A program made the position numbers and the translations under genes. DNA of 64,000 nt. Source: Streptomyces vinaceus (GTDB lineage Bacteria > Actinomycetota > Actinomycetes > Streptomycetales > Streptomycetaceae). Positions 1 through 7,160 of this stretch are shown here, one piece after another (position 1 is the stretch's first letter; the number at the start of each line of letters is the position of its first letter). The notes under the pieces were generated by a model that made no database searches, had not been told where the DNA came from, and saw only the letters and a list, made by a program, of their open reading frames with translations. Location: NCBI RefSeq assembly GCF_008704935.1, contig NZ_CP023692.1, positions 3,047,001-3,111,000 on the forward strand, written 5' to 3'.

Positions 1-460
1 TCCAGGCCATCAGGTAGACCAGGTCGTTCCCGTAGTAGTACGGGCTGACCTGCCAGGACACCGTGAGCCACAGGCTGAGCGAGATCAGCGCTCCGCCGGT
101 GGCCGCGATCCGGGTCAGCAGGCCGGCCAGGGTCCCCAGGCCCACCAGGAGTTCGCCCACGGCCAGCGCCGTCCCGAATCCGACGGGTGAGTGCAGCGCC
201 CAGTCCACCAGCGCGGGGATCGCGGAGGTGTCGCGCACTCCGTGCATCTGTTCGCCGATGGAGCCGGCACCGGAGGCGGACAGGAACGCGGGGTCGGTCA
301 GCTTGTCGAGGCCCGCGTAGACGAAGGTCACGCCGAGGAAGATCCGCAGGGGCAGCAGGGCGTACCGGGCGGCCCGCTCCCGCAGCCCGCCGCGGCCGGA
401 GGGACCAGTGGGACCGGAGGCGCCGGAGGAGTCGGCGGAAGGGACGTCAGTTCGGGTCAC
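1..460 (-). CDS. DoxX/DoxD-like membrane protein, 3' end cut off by the window
   Basis: The reading frame starts at a GTG at 460 and runs off the left edge, so only about the first 153 residues are visible. After a short Ser/Gly/Pro-rich cytoplasmic start comes a hydrophobic segment containing LPLRIFLGVTFVYAGLDKL, which is the usual opening of DoxX/DoxD-like four-helix membrane proteins. A second hydrophobic stretch (about residues 90-110) and a third (about 115-130) follow. Members of this family are tied to quinone oxidation or redox partners, but many actinobacterial ones have no known role. The gene lies 19 nt after the stop of the upstream membrane protein (480-1736), so the two are probably co-transcribed. 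A GGGA sequence sits very close to the GTG as a weak ribosome binding site. The family is likely; the function is not known. Confidence 0.7.
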   Translation of the reverse strand, partial: MTRTDVPSADSSGASGPTGPSGRGGLRERAARYALLPLRIFLGVTFVYAGLDKLTDPAFLSASGAGSIGEQMHGVRDTSAIPALVDWALHSPVGFGTALAVGELLVGLGTLAGLLTRIAATGGALISLSLWLTVSWQVSPYYYGNDLVYLMAW

Positions 461-479
461 GTCCCATGTGTACCCCGCT

Positions 480-1736
480 TCACTCGGCCACGTCGATGGT
501 GCAGCGGTTGGATTCCACTCCGGCGGCCGTCACCACCTGTACCTCGATGCGCCCGGGTTCCACTTCCGCCGGGACCGGCACCGTCAGCGCGGAGTCCGAG
601 GGGTTGGTGAACCCGCCCGCGACCGGCACCAGCGGCACGTGCACGTGCACCGCCCCGACCCGGACGACCAGCCGGGCCAGCATTTCCGGGGTCTGCGCCC
701 CGGGCGGTACGAAGCCCACCCCGCGGATCTCGATGTCGTCGCCCGGCCGGATGGCCGCGTCGAGGTCGCCCGGCTCCCGTCTGCGCACCACCGACAGGAT
801 CAGCGGACGGGTCACTTCCGCGTACTTCGCCGCGAGGTACACCGCCGCCGACAGGGCCACCAGCAGGGCCAGCGCCCACGGCAGCCGCGGCAGCCGGTCC
901 GGGAACCGGGCCATCGACACCGCCGCGAAGGCCAGCACCACCGTGGAGACCAGCACGTACTGGGCGTCCGGGAAGCTGCCGCGGCCCGCGTCGTCCGTGA
1001 GCAGGTCCACCCCGCGCGGCCGGTCCGCCGGCAGCTTCTGCATCCTCTGGCCCATGATCCGTACGGTGACCACCCGGCGCACCAGCACCGCCACGGCCGA
1101 GGTCAGCGCGACCACGGCCAGCAGCGGCAGCGCCCGCCCGAGCGCGAGGCCCGCGTACAGGGCCTGGCGCTGCGGACCCGGCGGCGAGGCCGCCAGCCGC
1201 AGCGCGGGAAGGAGCGCGGCGAACGCCGTCAGCACCACCCAGGCGCTCGGCACCGCCTTCGAGGTGGACAGCCGGTTGTCCTCGCCGACCAGCGGGGCGA
1301 GCAGCCCGCCGCGCACGGACTGGGCGCGGGCGGCGACCGTGAGCAGCCCGGCCAGGGCCACCGCGGCCAGCAGCCCGGCGGTGCGGGCCGTGGACCAGCC
1401 GGTGCCGAGCGCGGTGCCGACCTGTACCAGCAGCAGCACTCCGGCGGCGATCCACACGGCGAGCACGGCCCGCCGCGAGAACAGGTAGAGCCAGGAGTTG
1501 CCGGCCTCGCGGCCCCGGTCGGCGACCGTGCGGGCGGACAGGGTCAGCTCGTCGGAGACCCACTGCCGGGAGGCGCCGGCGGAGCGGGCCACGGCGGCCG
1601 GCAGCCCCTGGCCCGCCGCGAACTCGTCCCGCTTCTCGGTGAACGCGGCGACGGCGCGCCGGTGGCCCTCGCGTGAGCAGTCGTCGCAGGCGCAGGCGGC
1701 GGTATGGGTACCTCGGGACATCTCTTGGACAGCCAC
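480..1736 (-). CDS. Polytopic membrane protein with Cys-rich N-terminus and TIG-like C-terminal domain
   Basis: This protein has 418 residues and I do not recognise its function. The N-terminus carries a small Cys cluster (Cys15, Cys17 and Cys20, in a CxCDDC arrangement) that could bind metal. About six hydrophobic segments follow between residues 80 and 310. The last 90 residues (from about 328) look like a small beta domain beginning IRPGDDIEIRGVGF and ending in TAAGVESNRC, which resembles IPT/TIG immunoglobulin-like folds. The chosen start is GTG at 1736, with GAGAGG 11 nt upstream; an internal ATG five codons later is an alternative. It is probably the first gene of a two-gene unit with the DoxX-like gene. 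The membrane topology is clear from sequence, while the TIG assignment is inference. Confidence 0.7.
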   Translation of the reverse strand: MAVQEMSRGTHTAACACDDCSREGHRRAVAAFTEKRDEFAAGQGLPAAVARSAGASRQWVSDELTLSARTVADRGREAGNSWLYLFSRRAVLAVWIAAGVLLLVQVGTALGTGWSTARTAGLLAAVALAGLLTVAARAQSVRGGLLAPLVGEDNRLSTSKAVPSAWVVLTAFAALLPALRLAASPPGPQRQALYAGLALGRALPLLAVVALTSAVAVLVRRVVTVRIMGQRMQKLPADRPRGVDLLTDDAGRGSFPDAQYVLVSTVVLAFAAVSMARFPDRLPRLPWALALLVALSAAVYLAAKYAEVTRPLILSVVRRREPGDLDAAIRPGDDIEIRGVGFVPPGAQTPEMLARLVVRVGAVHVHVPLVPVAGGFTNPSDSALTVPVPAEVEPGRIEVQVVTAAGVESNRCTIDVAE

Positions 1737-1874
1737 GTGCGTGCCGCCTCTCTGAACTACGGTGCAATGCCAGCGAATTGTGCACCACTGCGGCAGTGTT
1801 CCGGATTGCGCACGATGTCAGAGCAGGTGATTAACCGTTCATGATGTTGACGTCACCCACCCGGCCCAGTGTTT

Positions 1875-2714
1875 TCAGGGCGCGACGCCCTGCCAGAGGG
1901 GCTGGTAGCTGACCCAGGCGGCGAGATCCGTGCCGAAACGCTCCCGCGCGGCGAGCGCGCCGCGGTGGTCGATGGCCACCGGTTTCCCGGCGGCCCGCGC
2001 GATCAGCTGCACCTGCGCCGCGCGCTCCGCCGCGATGAACCACCAGGCCGCCGCGTCCACGGAGTCACCGACCGTCAGCAGCCCGCGGTTGCGCAGGATC
2101 AGCGCCTTGTACGGGCCCAGGGCGCGGGCGACGCGCCCGCTGTCCTGCGGCCCCGCGAACCCGTCGAGGAGCGCGTGGTCCTCGTAGAAGGCGCAGGCCT
2201 CCTCGCTGATCGGGGCGAGCAGTTCACCGAGGGCGGCCAGCGCCCTGCCGTACGGGGCGTGCGCGTGCACCACCGCCACCGCGTCGGGGCGGGCCCGGTG
2301 CACGGCGGCGTGCACGGCGAAGGCCAGCTCGTTGACCCGGTGCCCGCCCCTGCGCACGCGCCCGTCACCGTCGACGAGCAGCAGGTCTTCGGCGCCGAGT
2401 GAGGACAGGGCCCGCCCGAACGGGTTCACCCAGTGGCAGTCCGCGAACTCCGGGTCCCGCACGGTGATGTGCCCGGCGACCCCGTCCTCGTACCCGAGGC
2501 GGCCGAAGAGCCGCAGCGCCCCGGCGAGCCGCTCCTTGCGGTACGCGCGCTCCTCGGCCGGGTCCGCGTGGACGGGCGGCAGCGCGAACCGCAGCCGGTC
2601 CACCGGCACGGGCGCGGGCGGGGACACCGGGGCAGGCGCGGACACCGGCGCGGGCGCGGACACCGGAGCGCGCTTCGGCTCGGGTACGGGTGCGGGTGCG
2701 GGCTGATCCGGCAT
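1875..2714 (-). CDS. Class II aldolase/adducin family protein
   Basis: The 279-residue product opens with about 40 residues of Pro/Ala/Val repeats (PAPVSAPAPVS units), probably a flexible linker. A class II aldolase/adducin domain fills the rest. The VVHAHAPYG motif supplies the metal-binding HxH pair, and an ISEEACAFYEDHALL segment lies downstream. Family members are fuculose/ribulose-phosphate-type aldolases, epimerases or decarboxylases that use a divalent metal; substrate cannot be read here. The ATG at 2714 is preceded by GAAGGAGGGG at ideal spacing, so I prefer it over a start nine codons earlier. The gene lies beyond the guaA terminator and should have its own promoter in the 60 bp upstream. 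The family call is firm and the substrate unknown. Confidence 0.85.
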   Translation of the reverse strand: MPDQPAPAPVPEPKRAPVSAPAPVSAPAPVSPPAPVPVDRLRFALPPVHADPAEERAYRKERLAGALRLFGRLGYEDGVAGHITVRDPEFADCHWVNPFGRALSSLGAEDLLLVDGDGRVRRGGHRVNELAFAVHAAVHRARPDAVAVVHAHAPYGRALAALGELLAPISEEACAFYEDHALLDGFAGPQDSGRVARALGPYKALILRNRGLLTVGDSVDAAAWWFIAAERAAQVQLIARAAGKPVAIDHRGALAARERFGTDLAAWVSYQPLWQGVAP

Positions 2715-2777
2715 GGCCCCCTCCTTCGGCTCGCCGCGCAAGGTACCGGCGACCGCCCCAAGTGGCCATACACGCGG

Positions 2778-2813
2778 CGAAGCCGCCGCTCCCCAGGGGG
2801 AACGGCGGCTTCG
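2778..2813 (-). terminator. Intrinsic-type terminator of guaA
   Basis: An 11-bp perfect stem (2778-2788 with 2803-2813), whose loop can itself pair through CCC/GGG, lies 26 bp downstream of the guaA stop codon and before the aldolase gene. There is no clear U-tract, as is common in Streptomyces. Confidence 0.75.
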
Positions 2814-2838
2814 GCCACACGCGTACGGACGGTGGGGA

Positions 2839-4431
2839 CTACTCCCACTCGATGGTGCCCGGGGGCTTGCTCGTGCAGTCGAGGACGACGCGGTTCACGT
2901 CCGGCACCTCGTTGGTGATGCGGGTGGAGATCCGCGCGAGCACCTCGTACGGCATGCGCGTCCAGTCCGCGGTCATCGCGTCCTCGGAGGAGACGGGGCG
3001 CAGCACGATCGGGTGGCCGTACGTGCGGCCGTCGCCCTGGACGCCGACGCTGCGGACGTCCGCCAGCAGGACGACCGGGCACTGCCAGATCTCGCGGTCC
3101 AGGCCGGCCGCCGTCAGCTCGTGGCGGGCGATGGCGTCGGCCTCGCGCAGCAGGTCCAGGCGCTCCTTGGTGACCTCGCCGACGATGCGGATGCCCAGGC
3201 CGGGGCCGGGGAAGGGCTGGCGCTGGACGATCTCCTCGGGGAGGCCGAGCTCCTGGCCGACCATCCGGACCTCGTCCTTGAACAGCTGGCGCAGCGGCTC
3301 GACGAGCTCGAACTCGATGTCGTCGGGCAGGCCGCCCACGTTGTGGTGGGACTTGATGTTGGCGGTACCGGTGCCGCCGCCGGACTCGACGACGTCCGGG
3401 TACAGGGTGCCCTGGACCAGGAAGGCGACCGCGGGGCCGTCCTCCTGGAGGATCTCCAGCTGGGCCTGCTCGAAGACGCGGATGAACTCGCGACCGATGA
3501 TCTTGCGCTTGGTCTCCGGGTCGGAGACGCCGGCCAGCGCGGTCAGGAAGCGCTCCTGGGCGTCGACGACCTTCAGCTGCACGCCGGTGGCCGCGACGAA
3601 GTCCTTCTCGACCTGCTCGGTCTCGCCCTTGCGCATGAGGCCGTGGTCCACGTACACGCAGGTCAGCTGGGAGCCGATGGCCTTCTGGACGAGGGCCGCG
3701 GCGACCGCGGAGTCCACGCCGCCGGACAGGCCGCAGATGGCGCGCTTGTCGCCGACCTGCTCGCGGATGGCCGCGATCTGCTCCTCGACGATGTTGCCCG
3801 TGGTCCAGGTGGGCTCCAGGCCGGCGCCGCGGTAGAGGAAGTGCTCCAGCACCTGCTGGCCGTGCGTGGAGTGCATCACCTCGGGGTGGTACTGCACGCC
3901 GTACAGCTTCTTCTCGTCGTTCTCGAAGGCCGCGACCGGGACGACGTTCGTCGACGCGGTGACGGTGAAGCCCTCGGGGGCGGCGGAGCACGCGTCGCCG
4001 TGGGACATCCACACCGACTGGTTCTCGGGGGTGCCCTCGAAGAGGGTGGAGCCGGCCTTGGAGACGGCGAGCGGCGTACGGCCGTACTCGCGGGCGCCGG
4101 TGTTGTCGACGGTGCCGCCGAGGGTGGTCGCCATCAGCTGGAAGCCGTAGCACATGCCGAAGACGGGGACGCCGGACCCGAAGAGGGCGGGGGCGTCGTC
4201 CAGGCGCGGGGCACCCTCCTCGTACACGGAGGACGGGCCGCCGGAGAGGATGATCGCCTTCGGGTCCTTGGCGAGCATCTCGGCCACCGGCATCGTGCTG
4301 GGGACGATCTCGCTGTAGACCCGTGCCTCGCGGACGCGGCGGGCGATGAGCTGGGCGTACTGGGCGCCGAAGTCGACGACGAGAACCGTGTCCGGGGCGC
4401 TGTCGTGGGCGGCGGAGGGTGCTTCTGGCAC
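2839..4431 (-). CDS. guaA: GMP synthase (glutamine-hydrolysing)
   Basis: GuaA converts XMP, ATP and glutamine to GMP, the last step of guanine nucleotide synthesis. The 530-residue protein has a class I glutamine amidotransferase domain (about 15-205) with the nucleophile in GMCYGFQL and the partner His-Glu in YHPEV. It is followed by the ATP pyrophosphatase domain with the P-loop LSGGVDSAV (about 236-244). The C-terminal dimerisation domain ends in [12 protein letters not shown], the typical GuaA ending. The GTG start at 4431 has GGAAGG 8 nt upstream. A good -10 box lies at 4471-4476, giving a 5' leader of about 30 nt. guaB and guaB3 lie 20 kb away in the same window and orientation. Length and motifs match the family throughout. 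Confidence 0.98.
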   Translation of the reverse strand: MPEAPSAAHDSAPDTVLVVDFGAQYAQLIARRVREARVYSEIVPSTMPVAEMLAKDPKAIILSGGPSSVYEEGAPRLDDAPALFGSGVPVFGMCYGFQLMATTLGGTVDNTGAREYGRTPLAVSKAGSTLFEGTPENQSVWMSHGDACSAAPEGFTVTASTNVVPVAAFENDEKKLYGVQYHPEVMHSTHGQQVLEHFLYRGAGLEPTWTTGNIVEEQIAAIREQVGDKRAICGLSGGVDSAVAAALVQKAIGSQLTCVYVDHGLMRKGETEQVEKDFVAATGVQLKVVDAQERFLTALAGVSDPETKRKIIGREFIRVFEQAQLEILQEDGPAVAFLVQGTLYPDVVESGGGTGTANIKSHHNVGGLPDDIEFELVEPLRQLFKDEVRMVGQELGLPEEIVQRQPFPGPGLGIRIVGEVTKERLDLLREADAIARHELTAAGLDREIWQCPVVLLADVRSVGVQGDGRTYGHPIVLRPVSSEDAMTADWTRMPYEVLARISTRITNEVPDVNRVVLDCTSKPPGTIEWE

Positions 4432-4470
4432 GGGGCGGCCTTCCGGCGGAAGAGGGTGGCTGTTTTGTCG

Positions 4471-4476
4471 ATTCTA
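4471..4476 (-). promoter_or_regulatory. -10 box of the guaA promoter
   Basis: Read on the minus strand this is TAGAAT, a five-of-six match to TATAAT. Transcription would start near 4464, some 33 nt before the guaA GTG. No convincing -35 hexamer is visible 16-19 bp upstream. Confidence 0.5.
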
Positions 4477-4540
4477 CCGGTGGCGCCGCCCGCCCCTTTG
4501 TCGCACCGTCCGAGGCCCACGTCTCACGATCCGGGCCGGG

Positions 4541-4570
4541 TTGGCCCGGGCGGGGGCCGCGGGCCATAAT
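4541..4570 (+). promoter_or_regulatory. Promoter of the leader peptide/chorismate mutase transcript
   Basis: A TTGGCC -35-like hexamer (4541-4546) and a CATAAT -10 box (4565-4570) are 18 bp apart. The -10 box ends 7 nt before the ATG at 4578, so the transcript should begin at or next to that ATG and be leaderless. Confidence 0.55.
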
Positions 4571-4577
4571 CCTGTCC

Positions 4578-4646
4578 ATGCGCAAGCAGCTGAGCTTCCT
4601 CTTTACCTATGGCACCGGCCGGTCCGGTCGCCATGGGTCCGCGTGA
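4578..4646 (+). CDS. Leader peptide for chorismate mutase attenuation (22 aa)
   Basis: This tiny frame encodes MRKQLSFLFTYGTGRSGRHG plus SA. Residues 7-11 are Phe-Leu-Phe-Thr-Tyr, read by TTC, CTC, TTT, ACC and TAT; TTT and TAT are rare codons in genomes this GC-rich. The ATG lies 7 nt after a -10 box, so translation would start at the 5' end of the mRNA. A perfect 16-bp terminator hairpin (4671-4706) stands between its stop and the chorismate mutase gene. The sequence CCGGTCC at 4619-4625 inside the frame repeats part of the terminator's 5' arm and can pair with GGACCGG (4691-4697) in the 3' arm, giving an alternative structure. This is the layout of classical amino-acid attenuation, and chorismate mutase feeds Phe and Tyr synthesis. 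The call is inference from layout, with no database check. Confidence 0.6.
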   Translation: MRKQLSFLFTYGTGRSGRHGSA

Positions 4647-4670
4647 TGCTCGCTTGAGCCGCTGACTTCC

Positions 4671-4706
4671 CAGAGCGCCCCGGTCCGACAGGACCGGGGC
4701 GCTCTG
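4671..4706 (+). terminator. Attenuator-type terminator before the chorismate mutase gene
   Basis: A perfect 16-bp stem (4671-4686 with 4691-4706) closes a 4-nt loop (GACA). It starts 24 nt after the leader-peptide stop and ends 41 nt before the chorismate mutase ATG. The flanking run GCGTTTCC is only slightly U-rich. Its 3' arm can alternatively pair with 4619-4625 in the leader frame. Confidence 0.75.
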
Positions 4707-4747
4707 GCGTTTCCGCTCCTGTCGCCGCAATCCACAGGAGTAAGAAC

Positions 4748-5008
4748 ATGACCGTGACCACCACCCCCGCGCAGCTGATCGCCGACTCCCGCGAGCGGAT
4801 CGACGCCATCGACGACCGGATCATCGGGCTCATCCAGGAGCGGATGGCCGTCTCGACCGTCATCCAGGAGGCCCGGATCGCCTCGGGCGGCCGGCGGGTG
4901 CACCTCTCGCGCGAGATGGAGGTGCTGGCGCACTGGAGCGACGCGCTCGGCAAGCCGGGGACCACCCTCGCGATGACCCTGCTGGAGCTGTGCCGGGGCC
5001 GGGTCTGA
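4748..5008 (+). CDS. Chorismate mutase, small AroQ type
   Basis: This enzyme rearranges chorismate to prephenate, the branch point toward phenylalanine and tyrosine. The 86-residue protein is an all-helical AroQ-type domain. The first helix carries SRERIDAIDDRIIGLIQERM with the expected Arg residues, and RRVHLSREMEVL matches the active-site helix. It is short, like the stand-alone actinobacterial enzymes that in Mycobacterium are weak alone and activated by DAHP synthase (established for the M. tuberculosis enzyme; inference here). AGGAG lies 7 nt before the ATG. Upstream are a Phe/Tyr-containing leader peptide and a terminator hairpin that probably control it. A bidirectional terminator follows at 5244-5277. 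Confidence 0.9.
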   Translation: MTVTTTPAQLIADSRERIDAIDDRIIGLIQERMAVSTVIQEARIASGGRRVHLSREMEVLAHWSDALGKPGTTLAMTLLELCRGRV

Positions 5009-5243
5009 CCCCCGTTCCGCGTCCGGGCCGCCTTACGCGTGTTCGTCACTCGTCCGGACCGTGACCGGCCCCGGCGGCCTTCGTTGGTGTGGATGGCCGC
5101 GTCCGCCAGGCGCGGGACCGCAGCACCACGCGTGGCTCTTCGGGAGCGATGAGACGTACGGCCCGTCGGGAGGTGCGTCGTGGGACCTCGCTCCTTCGCG
5201 TGACCGGACGGCAGGGGACAGCAGCCCGGTCACCCCAAGAAGG
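5009..5243 (+). other. Non-coding stretch downstream of chorismate mutase
   Basis: With the terminator that follows, this makes about 320 bp between convergent genes. I see no convincing gene. One 8-bp hairpin (GTGACCGG at 5200-5207 with CCGGTCAC at 5226-5233) precedes the main terminator. Open frames here have no ribosome binding site and run into the terminator. Confidence 0.5.
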
Positions 5244-5277
5244 ACGGCCGGCCCGGGGGACGCCCCGGGCCGGCCGT
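5244..5277. terminator. Bidirectional terminator between chorismate mutase and the LAXTG protein
   Basis: A perfect 15-bp stem (5244-5258 with 5263-5277) with a 4-nt loop sits between two convergent genes and is symmetrical, so it can serve both. Confidence 0.8.
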
Positions 5278-5328
5278 TCTGCGCGTTCGCGCTTCGCGCT
5301 GTCGCGCCTCTTACGGTGTTCCCGCCGC

Positions 5329-7005
5329 TTACGCGTGCCCGCCCGAACGGCGGCGCACCCCCACGTACAGTGCGCCGCCGACGGCGACGGCGCCCAGCGC
5401 ACCCAGCGCGACCGGGCCGACGGAGCTGCCGGTCGAGGCCAGGTTGCCGCCCGCGGCGCCGGCGGCGGACGTGCTCGGCGAGGCCGAGGCCGAGGCGGAC
5501 GCCGAAGCCGAGGCGGAGGCCGACGGGGACGCGGAGGCCGAGCCGGACGGGCTCGGGCTCGTACCGCCCTTGACCTCGACCGCGAACACGGCCTGGGCGT
5601 TGGCCGCGACCGGGTCGAAGGAGAGCGGCTTGGTGCCGCCCGCGGCCGGTTCGCCGACGGTGACCGAGCCCTTGGCCTCGGCCACGGCCTTCTCGATCTT
5701 CATCGAGAACCGGCCGGTGTACGTACCCCCGAGGTCCGCGAAGATCCCGCCGTCGCAGAAGTAGCGCGGCGCGCCGAGCTGGTCCGTACGGTCGCTGCCG
5801 TCCGCGTTGACCGCGCGGCAGTTGCGGGGGACGTCCGTGACCCGCACTCCGGCGGGCACCACGATGTCGGTACGGGCCACGCTCTCGCCCGAGCGCAGGT
5901 GGCTGATCACGGCCGGGCCCTTGTTGCGGAAGCCGAGCTCGGCGACGACCGTGTCGCCGACCTTGCCGGCGGGCGAGGCGGTGACCGCCTCGAAGTCGGC
6001 CCGGGCGCCCTTCGCGGTGAATTCGAGGCTGCGCTGGTTGTCACCGGGGTTGAGGTCGGTGTTCTCGGCGTGGCCGGCGACCGCGGCGGAGCCCGTGACC
6101 GGCACCGCGGCCGAGGCCTTGACCAGCTTCAGCTGCTTGCCGGTGGCCGGCCCGCCCTCGTGCGCGTCCTTGACCTGCGCCGGGTCGGGGACGACCGCGT
6201 ACCGCAGCCGGTCCTGGTAGGCCCGCTCCGTGGTCTTGAGGTGCAGCGGGGAGTCGGGGGCGAGCTGGTAGGACTCGCCCGGCAGGAACTCGCCCTCGAC
6301 GAGGCAGACCGTGGTCGCGCCCATGCCGCCGTGGTCCTGTACCCGGCAGTTGTCGTACGTCTGCGCGGGCTCCAGGCCCGCCGAGGCGTCCAGCTCCAGC
6401 GCGACCGACCTGGCGGGCAGCGTGCCCCGGTTCGCGAAGGCCAGCGGGAGGTCCTGCCGTTCGCCGGCCGTCACCTCGGAGCGCAGGCCCAGCGCGCCCA
6501 TGTACAGGTCGGGGCCGCCGACGGTCAGCTTGGTGGTGACCGGCGTGACGCTCGCTCCCGCCACCCGGCCGGTGACCGCGATCTCACCGCTCGCGCCGTT
6601 CCTGGTGTCCTTGGCGGCGGAGACGAGCAGGTCGAAGCCGTTGGCGTCACCCGACTCGGCGCCGGCCTTCAGGCCCTGCTGCGTGCAGACGATCGAGGTG
6701 GCGCTCGTCGTGCAGTTCGGCCTGGGCCTGGCCGGGTCCAGCCTGACGGAGGCCACCCCGGCGGCCTTGGTCAGGTCGACGGTGACGGTGAACTCGCCCG
6801 TGAAGCCGTTCCCGGGTCCCACGTAGGCCAGTTCGTAGTGGAGGCTGCGCTCCTTCGGGGAGCCCGTGTCCGGGTACGGCTGGAGCACCAGGGCGGAGGG
6901 GCCGATGAGCGGGAAGGCCGGTTCCGCGGCGAGCGCGGGGGCGGCCGCGCCGAGGCTCAGCGCCGCCAAGCCCGAAGCGGCCAAAAGGGAGATGCGCTTG
7001 TCCAT
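5329..7005 (-). CDS. Secreted surface protein with LAXTG sortase anchor
   Basis: The 558-residue protein starts with a clear signal peptide (basic MDKR, a hydrophobic core of about 18 residues, cleavage near ALAAEP). The long middle is beta-rich, with repeated GFRNKGPA- and FANRGTLPA-like segments typical of Ig-like or CARDB-like domains and several Cys pairs. A Ser/Ala/Pro linker follows (about 483-515). The C-terminus has LASTG (about 522-526), a hydrophobic helix and an RRR stop-transfer tail. This is the LAXTG signal recognised by Streptomyces class E sortases, so the protein should be covalently attached to peptidoglycan. Ligand or role is not evident. No sortase gene is in the window. 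The gene is probably monocistronic. Confidence 0.8.
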   Translation of the reverse strand: MDKRISLLAASGLAALSLGAAAPALAAEPAFPLIGPSALVLQPYPDTGSPKERSLHYELAYVGPGNGFTGEFTVTVDLTKAAGVASVRLDPARPRPNCTTSATSIVCTQQGLKAGAESGDANGFDLLVSAAKDTRNGASGEIAVTGRVAGASVTPVTTKLTVGGPDLYMGALGLRSEVTAGERQDLPLAFANRGTLPARSVALELDASAGLEPAQTYDNCRVQDHGGMGATTVCLVEGEFLPGESYQLAPDSPLHLKTTERAYQDRLRYAVVPDPAQVKDAHEGGPATGKQLKLVKASAAVPVTGSAAVAGHAENTDLNPGDNQRSLEFTAKGARADFEAVTASPAGKVGDTVVAELGFRNKGPAVISHLRSGESVARTDIVVPAGVRVTDVPRNCRAVNADGSDRTDQLGAPRYFCDGGIFADLGGTYTGRFSMKIEKAVAEAKGSVTVGEPAAGGTKPLSFDPVAANAQAVFAVEVKGGTSPSPSGSASASPSASASASASASASASPSTSAAGAAGGNLASTGSSVGPVALGALGAVAVGGALYVGVRRRSGGHA

Positions 7006-7109
7006 GAAGATCGAGACCGACGAGCGGGGGCCCCGGTTGCCCCCTTCGAGGGGTGACGGGCATCACATGCAACCATCCTGACTGATCACCCGTCACTTAT
7101 GTACGCGGC

Positions 7110-7148
7110 GGCGGGTTCTGCGCTCGGAGGGGGAGCGCAGAACCCGCC
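7110..7148 (-). terminator. Terminator of the flavin oxidase gene
   Basis: A perfect 15-bp stem (7110-7124 with 7134-7148) and 9-nt loop begin 12 bp after the oxidase stop codon. The surface-protein gene starts about 100 bp further on. Confidence 0.75.
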
Positions 7149-7160
7149 CCGCGACACGGG

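Noticed and set aside
2426..4585. 719-codon minus-strand open frame over guaA and the aldolase
   Set aside because: It is an Arg/Pro-rich shadow frame; guaA in another frame has all family motifs.
5033..5233. 66-codon minus-strand frame downstream of chorismate mutase
   Set aside because: It has no ribosome binding site or recognisable sequence and lies antisense to a probable 3' untranslated region.
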